A DNA stretch of 64,000 nt from Bacteroidetes bacterium 2013_40CM_41_45. GTDB taxonomy: Bacteria; Bacteroidota; Bacteroidia; AKYH767-A; 2013-40CM-41-45. The notes below the pieces were generated by a model. It made no database searches, was not told the origin of the DNA, and worked only from the letters and a program-made list of their open reading frames with translations. Below, in pieces: positions 33,725 through 42,449 of this stretch. Each line of letters begins with the position of its first letter. Position 1 is the first letter of the stretch. The stretch spans positions 248,001 to 312,000 of the forward strand of contig NGFH01000011.1 of assembly GCA_002215675.1 (NCBI GenBank), read 5' to 3'. The position numbers and the translations under genes were made by a program.

Positions 33725-36700
33725 TTAAAGTTCAATATTACGAATCAGTTTGAGCGGATTAAGTTTTTCCAGCCGTATTTCAAACCGCACCTTCTGCAAA
33801 TAGCTTGAGAACAAATCGGGATTGGCATCATATACTTGCTTTATGTCGTCAGAATATCCGAACGGAAAATAGATTGAAAATATTCGGGAGATGATGGTAA
33901 TTTCTGCTCCGTAGTCGTACATCAGTCCTTGCCTGTCGTCTTTTGGAGTATCTGATTCGTCATGCAAACCAAGGTCAGCAAAAAGTTTTATGGGCAGACG
34001 CCCGGGTATGCTGGTTTTAAAATTAATTGCCGCAAGCCATGTATTGCTTTGCCCGGTATACGTGGGGACTTTAAAACCTCCTTCTGCCACCACAAATTGC
34101 TGCGACAAAATTCCCTCGCTTTCTGTTCTTCCCAGGAAAATATGTTCAAACGTGTAGTCTTGTGTGTAATTATATACATAATCATGGGTTGTAGAATATC
34201 CACTCATGCGAAGACGGTAATCAGATTTTGAATCAAATGAAACATACCCTGCAAAAAGACGGACATCGAACCCCCGGTTTCTTCCCTTATAGCTGAAACG
34301 GTAATTTCCTTCACCGGCAACGCGAAATAAATCATCAGCTGCGTTTTCACGAATTCCTATAGAAAATGAATATAGGTTGATTGCATGCGTATTTTCTCCC
34401 CGGAAATTTACTTCGTTAAAGTATTTTACCTCGTTCAATATGTTATATGTAAAAGTATTGGGGTCGCAAAGGCACAGTTCTGAACCTGAAAAAATACTGT
34501 GGGCAGCCTGTTTATCAATTCTTGAAACTCTTAACGAAAGAGAGCTAGAATAACCCGTATTTTTTTCTTTCGGATTAAAATAAAATGTGAACACTGAATT
34601 CAATTTAGAAAACCTAAACGTTTTTTCTTCAGTAATTAAATGATTAATGCTGGTATTTGTGAAATCCGCGAAGTGATATGATTGCCCTCCTAACTCTAAC
34701 GTCATTTTTCTAATCCAGTGCTCTTTCCCTGTTTTTGTTCCTGTATAAAAATTGTATGAAACATTTCCGCCACCAGCCAGGGAATTGGTTCGCGTGCTGT
34801 ACATGGGCATCAGGACATATTCAAACTTTTTTTCAGGAACAAAAATATTATGCATTGCAATTCCTGCCATAGTCTTGTCATAATTATTCCAGCCGATAAC
34901 GGGCAAGGAAAATATTTGTGTTGTGGCGGGTTTCTCAAGCCCTCCGGCAAAACGGAAATTAAGTTTGTTCCACTTTTTAAAAATACCTGACGCGCGAATA
35001 AAGTTATTGTTTCGGTTTATTTCGGGAATGTCCTGGTCTGCATCTATGACGGCCTTATCAAAATCCATCGCGTATAGGTTTATTTTTTTTGTTCCCGTAA
35101 AGCCATCTGTCCATTGAGTGGAAATATTTTTTTTGTCTTTGACCGTTGAAACAGAAACAGGACCTGCAACGCCTCCGTTATTTTTCAGAGTCACTTCCCA
35201 GCAATTACCCGTAAAACTTTCAGGGCACTTCGATTTTTTGCACGACACTATTTTGTAGTCAATCTTCTTCGTCGTTCCAAGCAAATCGTCAAAGAACCAT
35301 GAAAAACTTTTTCCTGATGTTTCTTCAAAAGCTTTTTTTACATCAGCAGGGGAGGGGTGTTTGAATTTCCATTTCCCGTAATATGTTTTCATGCCGCGGT
35401 CAAAGAGTGAATCGCCCATCCATGATTTAAGGTAGTTAAACGACAGCGCTGTTTTATAATAAACGCATGTTCCATAATTGGTGGCGCTGAATTTTTCAGC
35501 CGGGAGATTCAGCGGCTGGTCTGTATTGCTTCGGGCGCTAATCAGGTAGCCAAGTTCGTCAAGCTTCTTGTCAGTGAGCGTATCAAATCCTACCAATTTT
35601 GCAAGTGTTGTCGTTTCAATTAAAGATTCATTTTTTCCGTGCCTTACCGCTTCAGAATACCTTAACTCATAAAACTGGTTAATGCCTTCATCCATCCACG
35701 GATTCTCACGTTCGTTGCTTCCCAGAATTCCATAAAACCAGTTGTGACCCGCTTCGTGCGCAATGGTAAGTTCAAGAAGACGTTCAGTTTCGCATTCACC
35801 GATAACGGTTACATTGGGATATTCCATTCCTCCACCTGCACTAATGCTTCCGCTCACAGCACTTATATTATTATACGGATAATCATCAACCCAGAGAGAA
35901 TAATAATACGTTGCATCATTCAAATATTGCAAAGCGTCTTTCCATAAATGCGCCTCATAGTTAGTGAACATTATCCAGGTACTCACTTTTCTTTTTGATA
36001 CCGGAAGTTCAACTTCACCCTTCAGGACATGATAACGCTTATCAGCAAACCATGCAAAGTCATGCACATGATTCTGGATAAAGCGTATGGTTTTTGTTTC
36101 AACATCCGACTTCGGAATCGTCATGTCCTTTGTGTACGAAGAAATATTTTTTGTCTCATTGATTTTTTTCTCAAGAAACATTTTTTCATCTTCGGTTTGC
36201 AAATCACCGGTGGCGCCCACGACATAATTTTTCGGAAGAGTAATGCTCACTTCAAACGAACCAAACTCGGAATAAAATTCTCCCTGGTCGAGAAAAGGAA
36301 TGGGATGCCAGCCGTATTTATCATACACAGCCGGTTTGGGATACCACTGCGAAATCTGGTAGGATTGCTTATCATGCCCGAGGCGGGAAAGGGTGGAGGA
36401 GGGAAGCTTTACCCGGAAAGGAGTGGAGATTGAAATGCTGTCACCGCTTTTAAGCGGGCGGTTGAGAATTATTTTACAGATATCAATATGGAGCGAATCA
36501 TATTTCCATTGTGCGGTCTCTCCATCAATAGTGAAATTCAGTGAGTCAATAAACCCCAAATCTTTTTCGTCGGCATCCAGCATTCTGCGGGTTCCCTGCC
36601 TGTAGAACTGTTGTGCCAGTGCGGTCTCATTGTCCTTGTATCCATTAGGCCATAGGTGAAAGTAAATTTCTTTCAATTCATCCGGTGAGTTGTTGATGTA

Positions 36701-36865
36701 AATAACGGTTTCGAAAGCAGACAGTTCATGTTTAATATCGTTGAGCGAAACATTAATTGTATATTTTACTTCCTGCTGGAAATAGTTTTGGGAGAAGGAG
36801 AATTGAGTACAAAGTACAAAGTACAATGTACAATAAAATAAAAATTTGCTCAAAAGGATTTTCAA
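33725..36865 (-). CDS. Large M1-family metallopeptidase with C-terminal barrel-like region
   Basis: 1046 residues. A signal peptide precedes an M1-type N-terminal beta domain (to about 220) and a gluzincin catalytic domain with the zinc site HEAGH (His370, Glu371, His374) and downstream Glu393 (DEGINQF). The substrate exopeptidase motif GxMEN is replaced by GGMEYP (345-350). After about residue 640 a second half of roughly 400 residues follows, with repeated amphipathic strands such as YSTRTNSLAGGGNVSYNFY and VRFEIRLEKL, resembling an outer-membrane barrel. Cleaving peptides at the cell surface or periplasm is likely; a barrel anchor is inferred. Residues 11-20 of the signal peptide come from a 7-base tandem repeat. 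Confidence 0.87.
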   Translation of the reverse strand: MKILLSKFLFYCTLYFVLCTQFSFSQNYFQQEVKYTINVSLNDIKHELSAFETVIYINNSPDELKEIYFHLWPNGYKDNETALAQQFYRQGTRRMLDADEKDLGFIDSLNFTIDGETAQWKYDSLHIDICKIILNRPLKSGDSISISTPFRVKLPSSTLSRLGHDKQSYQISQWYPKPAVYDKYGWHPIPFLDQGEFYSEFGSFEVSITLPKNYVVGATGDLQTEDEKMFLEKKINETKNISSYTKDMTIPKSDVETKTIRFIQNHVHDFAWFADKRYHVLKGEVELPVSKRKVSTWIMFTNYEAHLWKDALQYLNDATYYYSLWVDDYPYNNISAVSGSISAGGGMEYPNVTVIGECETERLLELTIAHEAGHNWFYGILGSNERENPWMDEGINQFYELRYSEAVRHGKNESLIETTTLAKLVGFDTLTDKKLDELGYLISARSNTDQPLNLPAEKFSATNYGTCVYYKTALSFNYLKSWMGDSLFDRGMKTYYGKWKFKHPSPADVKKAFEETSGKSFSWFFDDLLGTTKKIDYKIVSCKKSKCPESFTGNCWEVTLKNNGGVAGPVSVSTVKDKKNISTQWTDGFTGTKKINLYAMDFDKAVIDADQDIPEINRNNNFIRASGIFKKWNKLNFRFAGGLEKPATTQIFSLPVIGWNNYDKTMAGIAMHNIFVPEKKFEYVLMPMYSTRTNSLAGGGNVSYNFYTGTKTGKEHWIRKMTLELGGQSYHFADFTNTSINHLITEEKTFRFSKLNSVFTFYFNPKEKNTGYSSSLSLRVSRIDKQAAHSIFSGSELCLCDPNTFTYNILNEVKYFNEVNFRGENTHAINLYSFSIGIRENAADDLFRVAGEGNYRFSYKGRNRGFDVRLFAGYVSFDSKSDYRLRMSGYSTTHDYVYNYTQDYTFEHIFLGRTESEGILSQQFVVAEGGFKVPTYTGQSNTWLAAINFKTSIPGRLPIKLFADLGLHDESDTPKDDRQGLMYDYGAEITIISRIFSIYFPFGYSDDIKQVYDANPDLFSSYLQKVRFEIRLEKLNPLKLIRNIEL
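36807..36834. repeat. Four 7-base units encoding part of a signal peptide
   Basis: GTACAAA, GTACAAA, GTACAAT, GTACAAT in tandem (28 bases). Read on the minus strand, they encode residues 11-20 of the metallopeptidase (YCTLYFVLCT). Confidence 0.95.
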
Positions 36866-36892
36866 ATTTTCAAATCGAAATTAATAATGCGG

Positions 36893-36900
36893 CAAAGCTA
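36893..36900 (-). promoter_or_regulatory. -7 element of the metallopeptidase gene
   Basis: The minus strand reads TAGCTTTG, 27 bases upstream of the ATG at 36865. Confidence 0.4.
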
Positions 36901-36958
36901 TTGAAATTTGCCATCCTTTACTCTAAACTCTTTCCCGTAAGTTCGCACAAAATATTTT

Positions 36959-38140
36959 GTGAAATATCGTTTCCTCACCCGCGTTGTCATAGCACTTTCG
37001 GTGGTAAGTTTATTCACCGATATCTCCAGCGAAATGCTGTACCCGGTTATGCCGGTTTTTCTTACCAGTATAGGATTTACTGCACTATGGATTGGAATGA
37101 TGGAAGGAATTGCAGAGGCAGTTGTGGGCTTATCAAAAGGATATTTCGGAAAATGGTCAGATGTTTCGGGAAGGCGATTGCCGTTTGTGATTATTGGATA
37201 TTTATTCAGTTCGATTTCCAAACCACTCATCGCGCTGTTCACCTCCGTGCCCGCGATATTTTTCCTGCGCAGCACCGACCGGTTGGGGAAAGGAATCCGC
37301 ACGGCTGCACGCGATGCCATGCTTACGCATGAGTCCGATGCAGAACATCGCGGTAAAGTTTTCGGTTTTCATCGCGCCATGGATACGTTTGGCGCTGCGC
37401 TCGGCCCGCTGGCGGCCCTCATTTACCTGCACTATAATCCCGGAGCATACAAGCAGCTTTTTTTGTATGCTTTTATTCCCGCAATCGCCGGAGTATCATT
37501 ACTTTTTTTCATTAAGGAAAAAAGAGCAGAAAGCAGCTCGGATAAAAATTCTATGCCCAAACTGTTTTCGTTTTTCGGATACTGGAAAAAATCTTCTTCT
37601 GCGTATAAGCATACTGTAGTGGGATTAATTGCTTTTGCCCTGATAAACAGCTCAGATGTGTTTCTTCTCTTAGGAGCCAAGAATGCAGGCGCCTCAGATG
37701 AGCAGGTAATTCTTGCCTACATTTTTTATAACCTGGTTTATGCTTTGCTTGCGTTTCCTGCCGGCGTGCTTGCCGACAGAATGGGAATGAAAAAAACATT
37801 TATGCTTGGCCTTATCTTTTTTGCCGCTGCATATTCAGGCATGGCTTTCGCATCATCGGCATACCAGGTCTTTGTTATGTTTGTGTTGTATGGAGTTTAT
37901 TCTGCCGTTGCCGAAACAGTTTCACGGGCATGGGTCAGCCGCCTGAGTGAAAAAGACGAACGCGCTACTGCGCTCGGTTTTTATTCGGGTATGACCAGCT
38001 TGGCATTGCTGGCAGCCAGCACTATTGCGGGAGCAATTTGGGTTGCTGCGGGTGCAGGAACGGTATTCCTGTTTTCAGCAGCAGGAGCCACGCTAGCGCT
38101 GCTTTATTTTGCTATCAGCAAGCCAAAGGAAAAAAATTAA
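36959..38140 (+). CDS. MFS transporter
   Basis: 393 residues with about twelve transmembrane helices (for example FLYAFIPAIAGVSLLFFI, TFMLGLIFFAAAYSGMAF and GTVFLFSAAGATLALLYF). The loop 2-3 motif GYFGKWSDVSGRR and the signature DRLGKGIRTAARDAML are typical of an MFS subgroup with unknown substrates, often near metal or drug resistance genes. The start is GTG at 36959; no nearby in-frame ATG precedes helix 1. Divergent from the metallopeptidase. Substrate cannot be read from sequence. Confidence 0.9.
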   Translation: MKYRFLTRVVIALSVVSLFTDISSEMLYPVMPVFLTSIGFTALWIGMMEGIAEAVVGLSKGYFGKWSDVSGRRLPFVIIGYLFSSISKPLIALFTSVPAIFFLRSTDRLGKGIRTAARDAMLTHESDAEHRGKVFGFHRAMDTFGAALGPLAALIYLHYNPGAYKQLFLYAFIPAIAGVSLLFFIKEKRAESSSDKNSMPKLFSFFGYWKKSSSAYKHTVVGLIAFALINSSDVFLLLGAKNAGASDEQVILAYIFYNLVYALLAFPAGVLADRMGMKKTFMLGLIFFAAAYSGMAFASSAYQVFVMFVLYGVYSAVAETVSRAWVSRLSEKDERATALGFYSGMTSLALLAASTIAGAIWVAAGAGTVFLFSAAGATLALLYFAISKPKEKN

Positions 38141-38209
38141 CCTTTTCTCCTGATTTATGATTTCGTCATGAGCGTAACTGTTAAGTTTTCTAAGTAAAAA
38201 CACATTTGC

Positions 38210-38217
38210 TATTTTTG
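38210..38217 (+). promoter_or_regulatory. -7 element upstream of the His-rich protein gene
   Basis: TATTTTTG, 7 bases before the ATG at 38225, implying a near-leaderless transcript that would cover the metal-uptake cluster. Confidence 0.45.
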
Positions 38218-38224
38218 GCGTCTC

Positions 38225-38551
38225 ATGCAATCCTTTCGAAGATTAATTTCTCTTTTTCTTCTGGCGGCAATTTCACTTTATATTGCTCCGAAGGATTTGC
38301 TTCATGAACTCTATCAACATGAAGATACGCGGGATGTTATATACACCGATGCATGTGCGCATCATGTAAGCAAGCCGCATCACCATTGCGACTCCCTGCA
38401 GCTTTCTTCTCCACCGCTCTATCATTCTGTAAATAATTTTTCTTTTGTTTTCTCTGCTGTCTTTTCCTGTAAAAAAATCGCAGATATAAGGCAGTACTGT
38501 TTTTCTTTTTCCCCGTTTTTATTTTTCAGGGGACCTCCTTCGCTCATTTGA
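38225..38551 (+). CDS. Small His/Cys-rich membrane-associated protein
   Basis: 108 residues. The N-terminus is hydrophobic (LISLFLLAAISLYIAP). Next comes a His/Cys cluster: ELYQHED, then ACAHH and PHHHC (42-55), with further Cys residues downstream. The pattern H..H...C.HH....HHH.C resembles small putative metal-binding proteins encoded beside Bacteroidota metal transporters. It is the first gene of a run with an outer-membrane protein, a metal-binding lipoprotein-like SBP and a permease, so periplasmic Zn/Mn handling is a reasonable guess. No characterised homologue is recognised. Confidence 0.7.
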   Translation: MQSFRRLISLFLLAAISLYIAPKDLLHELYQHEDTRDVIYTDACAHHVSKPHHHCDSLQLSSPPLYHSVNNFSFVFSAVFSCKKIADIRQYCFSFSPFLFFRGPPSLI

Positions 38552-38639
38552 TTTGATAAAGTTCCCGAATTCCCGGGACGAAATGCAGAAAGAAACTTCC
38601 TCTTTCTGATTAATTTCATTTATTCTTAAAATCATTTCT

Positions 38640-39791
38640 ATGAGAAAGAAAATATTTTTAGCACTGTTGTTCCTATTGCTGTTCTACGCTGCACGGGCGC
38701 AGACAGACAGCACCAGGGCGGACTCTCTTCTGTTGTTGCAGATTCAAAATCAGCTGCAGCAACAGGCAAGCGCACCTGCTGCGCCTGCACGAAGCGCTGC
38801 TTCTGCAAACCCCGACATCAGCGCCATTGGCGACTTCAGAATAAATTACACGAGTAACCAAAAGCGAAACTTTAATGCCGAGCTTCATGAAGCCGAAATT
38901 TCGTTGCAATCTGTTGTTGACCCGTATGCGCGGGCGGATTTTTTTATTTCATTCTCCCGCAATGCTGAGACGGGAGAATTTGGCGCCGAAGTGGAAGAAG
39001 GTTATCTCACCACGCTTTCCCTGCCGGGGCATCTGCAATTGAAAGCGGGAAAGTTTAAACAGATGCTCGGAAAAATTAATTCCGTTCATCCGCATGCACT
39101 TTTTTTTGTTGACATGCCGAATGCTTACGTGAGATTTTTCGGAGAAGAAGGACTGAATGATGAAGGAATTTCTGTAAGCTGGCTGTTGCCGAATCATGCT
39201 TTCTTCCAGGAGCTCACATTGGAACTGACAGACGGACCGAGAGACAATCCGAGTTTTGCACGAAGCACAGAGAATAATTATCTCAGACTCGTTAAGCTCA
39301 AGAATTTCTGGGACCTTACTTCAAATGCAACGCTTGAACTTGGACTGACAGGAGTCTCCGGTGCAAATTATTCGCAGCACAGTACGAATATTGGCGCTGT
39401 TGACCTCACGTACAAATGGAAACCGGTTCAGTTCAATACGTACAAGTCCTTTACATTTCAGAATGAGTTTTATTTCAGCAGAGCGGATTACCTGGATAAA
39501 ACGGTAAAATCCATCGGCTGGTATTCACTTATTAACAAGCAGGTTTCTAAACGCACGTTTGTGACCGCGCGATACGATTACACCAATCTGCCCTCTTCAA
39601 AACAGTTTGTGGAGCAGGCGGCATCGGTAACGTTGGGATGGTATGCTACTGAGTTTCAGAAAATAGAACTCCAGGGAAAATATACTACGGCAAACGAAGA
39701 AGACGAATTAAACAACTTTAAGAAAAATTTTTCCTCTGTATTTCTTCGGTGGATTTTTGTGATAGGAACGCATGGAGCCCACCAATATTGA
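38640..39791 (+). CDS. Outer-membrane porin-like protein of the metal-uptake cluster
   Basis: 383 residues. A signal peptide (IFLALLFLLLFYAARAQ) and a Gln/Ala-rich linker (QLQQQASAPAAPARSAASAN, about 37-60) lead into a beta-barrel. Strand motifs include IGDFRINYTSNQKRNFNAEL, RADFFISFSRNAETGEFG, LQLKAGKFKQMLGKINSVHPH and FVTARYDYTN. The GKFKQMLGKIN..H segment resembles phosphate-selective-porin-like barrels. There is no TonB box or plug, so it is not a TonB-dependent receptor. It is 43 bases upstream of the binding protein; passive entry of the metal across the outer membrane is inferred. Confidence 0.78.
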   Translation: MRKKIFLALLFLLLFYAARAQTDSTRADSLLLLQIQNQLQQQASAPAAPARSAASANPDISAIGDFRINYTSNQKRNFNAELHEAEISLQSVVDPYARADFFISFSRNAETGEFGAEVEEGYLTTLSLPGHLQLKAGKFKQMLGKINSVHPHALFFVDMPNAYVRFFGEEGLNDEGISVSWLLPNHAFFQELTLELTDGPRDNPSFARSTENNYLRLVKLKNFWDLTSNATLELGLTGVSGANYSQHSTNIGAVDLTYKWKPVQFNTYKSFTFQNEFYFSRADYLDKTVKSIGWYSLINKQVSKRTFVTARYDYTNLPSSKQFVEQAASVTLGWYATEFQKIELQGKYTTANEEDELNNFKKNFSSVFLRWIFVIGTHGAHQY

Positions 39792-39834
39792 TGTAGAATT
39801 AGGTATTCAGAATTAAAAATAAAAAAATAAAACT

Positions 39835-40740
39835 ATGAAAAGAAAAATAAGTTTAATCATCGCTGCCATGGCAATAATGATGACAAAAGTTTTTGCGGGA
39901 ACCATTCATGTGGTTGCAACAACACAGGATTTGAAAAGCATCGCTGAGTTTATTGGCGGAAACAAAGTGGATGTGTTTGGCATTGCCACCGGGTATCAGA
40001 ATCCACACTTTGTAGACCCCAAGCCGAGTTATATCATCAAACTTTCTAATGCCGATGTATTTATAACCGTTGGTTTGGATTTGGAAACCGGATGGTCGCC
40101 TCCTCTGCTGGCGAGTTCGCGTAATCCGAAAATTCAGAAAGGCAATGCCGGGTATGTCGATGCATCCATCGGGGTTCAGCTCATGCAGGTTCCGTCAAGC
40201 ATCAACAGGGGAGAAGGCGATATTCATATCTACGGCAACCCTCATTATTGGCTGGACCCGCTGAACGGAAAGCAAATTGCAAGAAATATCTGTGACGGGC
40301 TGGAACGGATTTCTCCTGAGAACAAATTTTTTTTTGAAGCAAACCTGAAAACTTTTAACGAAACCATTGATACAAAATTGAAAACATGGAATGCACAAAT
40401 GGCAAAATACAAGGGGTCGAAAATCATTGCTTATCATAACGAATGGTGCTATTTTGAAAACCGTTTTGGTTTGCAGGTTGTAGATTTCCTTGAACCCAAA
40501 CCGGGCATTCCGCCAACTCCGTCACAGCTTGTAAAAATTATCGGTGAAGTGAAAGACAATCATATTAAGGTGATTATTTCTTCTCCGTATTTTACCACCT
40601 CTTCTTCTGATGTTGTTGCAAAACAAACCGGGGCAAAAGTGCTGACGCTTGCAACTTCTGCAGGTGCATTCGATTCTGTGAAAACGTATTTTGATGTATT
40701 TGATTACAACATCCATCAACTAACCAATGCATTGCAGTAG
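39835..40740 (+). CDS. Metal ABC transporter substrate-binding protein (ZnuA/TroA type)
   Basis: 301 residues with a signal peptide (LIIAAMAIMMTKVFA). Cluster 9 binding-protein features are VVATTQDLKSIAEFIGG, the first His ligand in NPHFVDPKPS, the second in GNPHYWLDP and the third in YHNEWCYFENRFGL. The fourth ligand position (Asp/Glu in characterised Zn/Mn proteins) is unclear: the usual E.PQ segment reads SSPYFTT. There is no His-rich loop. It should capture Zn(II) or Mn(II) in the periplasm and pass it to the permease encoded next. No ATPase gene is in the window. Confidence 0.88.
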   Translation: MKRKISLIIAAMAIMMTKVFAGTIHVVATTQDLKSIAEFIGGNKVDVFGIATGYQNPHFVDPKPSYIIKLSNADVFITVGLDLETGWSPPLLASSRNPKIQKGNAGYVDASIGVQLMQVPSSINRGEGDIHIYGNPHYWLDPLNGKQIARNICDGLERISPENKFFFEANLKTFNETIDTKLKTWNAQMAKYKGSKIIAYHNEWCYFENRFGLQVVDFLEPKPGIPPTPSQLVKIIGEVKDNHIKVIISSPYFTTSSSDVVAKQTGAKVLTLATSAGAFDSVKTYFDVFDYNIHQLTNALQ

Positions 40741-40769
40741 CAGCTATTTGCTTTTAACAATCCGCAACG

Positions 40770-40797
40770 AACTCTAAACCTCAAATTCTAAACTTCT
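40770..40797. repeat. AAC heptad arm before the permease gene
   Basis: AAC (AAT at the third position) begins at 40770, 40777, 40784 and 40791, exactly seven apart, ending six bases before the permease ATG. Confidence 0.6.
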
Positions 40798-40803
40798 CTC
40801 TTT

Positions 40804-41634
40804 ATGTTCCAGATGTTTCAACTCGACTTCATAACCCAGGCATTTATGGTCAGTGTAATTGTCGGTATTGTCCTCTCTTATCTCGGTGTTCACGTGGTGG
40901 GAAGAGGAATTGTTTTCGTTGATCTCGCCCTCGGACAGATTTCTTCGCTCGGTGTCGCCTTCTCCGATTATGTGGGCTATGGGAAAACTTCTATTCCTAT
41001 TTTGTTTGCGCTGCTGGGGGCATTCCTTATGTCGTTCATCAACATCCGCGACCGGAGGTTGAAGCTGGAGGCCATCATCGGAATTATTTACGCTGTTGCT
41101 TCTGCCGCAACGGTGATGCTGATTTCAAAAACTCCTCATGGCGATTCGGATATCCAGGAAGTGTTGTTTGGAAATATTTTATCGGTGAGCATGGAACAAA
41201 TTAAATTGATTGGAGCAGTACTCGGGGCAATTGCCCTGCTGCATATCCTGTTTCATAAAAAGTTTTTTGCGCTCACGGAAAGTTTTGAGAAAAAAGAAAA
41301 TCACGCCATCGGGATTTTTAATCTATGGAATTTTCTTTTTTACATCTCCATCGGGCTGAGCATTGTGTTTGCTGTTCGGATCAGTGGTGTGATTCCTGTG
41401 TTTTCGTTTCTCATTATTCCGGCGGTTGCCGCCCTCATGCTGGCGAAAAAAAATATTTCGGTGGTACTTCTTGCTGCGCTGCTCAGTGTGCTCGGTGCGT
41501 TATTCGGATTATTCGTTTCTTACAAATATGATTTTCCTGCCGGCTCTTCAATTGTAGCAGTGCTAGGAGGCGTCTTTTTGCTTGTATCGCTATATTATAT
41601 TTTTAAAACTATTTTTAAGAAAATGCAATCCTGA
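40804..41634 (+). CDS. Metal ABC transporter permease (ABC-3 / ZnuB type)
   Basis: 276 residues with seven or eight transmembrane helices. Family features are AFMVSVIVGIVLSYLGVHVV, FVDLALGQISSLGVAFS (the coupling-type loop), EVLFGNILSV and the C-terminal GVIPVFSFLIIPAVAALMLA. It forms the membrane channel for the binding protein encoded 63 bases upstream. The ATP-binding subunit needed for import is not encoded nearby on either strand, so it must be supplied elsewhere or the importer works atypically. Confidence 0.92.
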   Translation: MFQMFQLDFITQAFMVSVIVGIVLSYLGVHVVGRGIVFVDLALGQISSLGVAFSDYVGYGKTSIPILFALLGAFLMSFINIRDRRLKLEAIIGIIYAVASAATVMLISKTPHGDSDIQEVLFGNILSVSMEQIKLIGAVLGAIALLHILFHKKFFALTESFEKKENHAIGIFNLWNFLFYISIGLSIVFAVRISGVIPVFSFLIIPAVAALMLAKKNISVVLLAALLSVLGALFGLFVSYKYDFPAGSSIVAVLGGVFLLVSLYYIFKTIFKKMQS

Positions 41635-41745
41635 ATTTACAACTAAAGGAACCTGCAGGGCGGAGACGAAAAATAATTTCATTCTCTAGCAACCTTATTG
41701 CCCCAAGACTCGTCAATTAATATAAAAGAGAACAGGACAAAAAGT

Positions 41746-41753
41746 TATCTTTG
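41746..41753 (+). promoter_or_regulatory. -7 element of the b561/YceI/diiron unit
   Basis: TATCTTTG (TAnnTTTG). It starts a transcript whose leader would contain the hairpin at 41767-41799. Confidence 0.5.
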
Positions 41754-41766
41754 TATATAGAATCCG

Positions 41767-41799
41767 GACCCCTGAAGGGTGTTTAACTCTTTAGGGGTC
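41767..41799 (+). promoter_or_regulatory. Leader hairpin upstream of the b561-like gene
   Basis: GACCCCTGAAG (41767-41777) pairs with CTTTAGGGGTC (41789-41799), with one G-T wobble, around an 11-base loop. It ends ten bases before the ATG at 41810 and has no T-tail, so it could affect ribosome access or RNA stability. The CCCCT/AGGGG core resembles the dispersed repeats at 8755 and 54509. Confidence 0.55.
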
Positions 41800-41809
41800 G
41801 CTTATCATT

Positions 41810-42439
41810 ATGAAAACCACGCAGAAATTTTTTATCGTATTTGCCATGCTGCTGATTTTCTCCAATGGTGTAAAAGCGCAAGTTGATAGCTTGCTGCTGG
41901 GCGTTGAAGAATCACCGCAACAGCTTCTGCCCGAAAAAATGGGATTTGTAAAAAAAGCTTTCTGGGGAGAGCATGGCCTGATGCGCACATTAAAAATTTC
42001 GCCTCTTACTCCCGAAGGCAGGCAAAAGGAGTTGCGGGTAAGACGCACTATGCTCAAGATGCATCAGTTCCTGGGAATTGTTACCGTGGCAGCGATGGGT
42101 ACGACAATTTATTTCGGACAGCAAATTAAAAGCGGCCATTATGAGTACGTGCATAAGATGGATGTATTCGGTGTGACAACGGCAGGCCTTTATGGAACCA
42201 CAGCGCTGCTGCAATTGCTTGCACCTCCGCCTTTGATTATCCGGAAGGATAAGGGAGGATGGAGCTCTATCAGGGTTCACAAAACGCTTGCCTATGTTCA
42301 CCTGACAGCCATGATAGCCACCGCTAGTTTTGGCCGTTACCTGGCCACACATAACTATGATTTGATAACAGTTCACCAGGTTTCGGCTTATGTTGCTACC
42401 GCTTCGCTTGCTGGCGCGATGATTGTTATGATTTTTTAA
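41810..42439 (+). CDS. Cytochrome b561-like membrane protein
   Basis: 209 residues. A signal-like first segment (FFIVFAMLLIFSNGVKAQ) and a soluble stretch precede four transmembrane helices at about 84-104, 118-138, 155-175 and 188-209. Conserved His residues lie in or near the helices: His85 (MHQFLG), His157 and His164 (VHKTLAYVHL) and His189 (VHQVSAY), the arrangement expected for haem b in the b561 fold. FWGEHGLMRTL and SPLTPEGRQKELRVRRTML look conserved. It begins an operon with YceI, as in E. coli where yceJ (b561) precedes yceI. Haem binding is inferred. Confidence 0.75.
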   Translation: MKTTQKFFIVFAMLLIFSNGVKAQVDSLLLGVEESPQQLLPEKMGFVKKAFWGEHGLMRTLKISPLTPEGRQKELRVRRTMLKMHQFLGIVTVAAMGTTIYFGQQIKSGHYEYVHKMDVFGVTTAGLYGTTALLQLLAPPPLIIRKDKGGWSSIRVHKTLAYVHLTAMIATASFGRYLATHNYDLITVHQVSAYVATASLAGAMIVMIF

Positions 42440-42449
42440 ATTTAATGCA

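Noticed and set aside
36757-37332. 191-residue plus-strand ORF across the start of the MFS gene
   Set aside because: It spans the antisense of the metallopeptidase start and another frame of the MFS gene; residues are not protein-like.
38640-39791. TonB-dependent receptor call for the outer-membrane protein
   Set aside because: No TonB box, plug domain or typical length (over 600 residues); porin-like barrel fits better.
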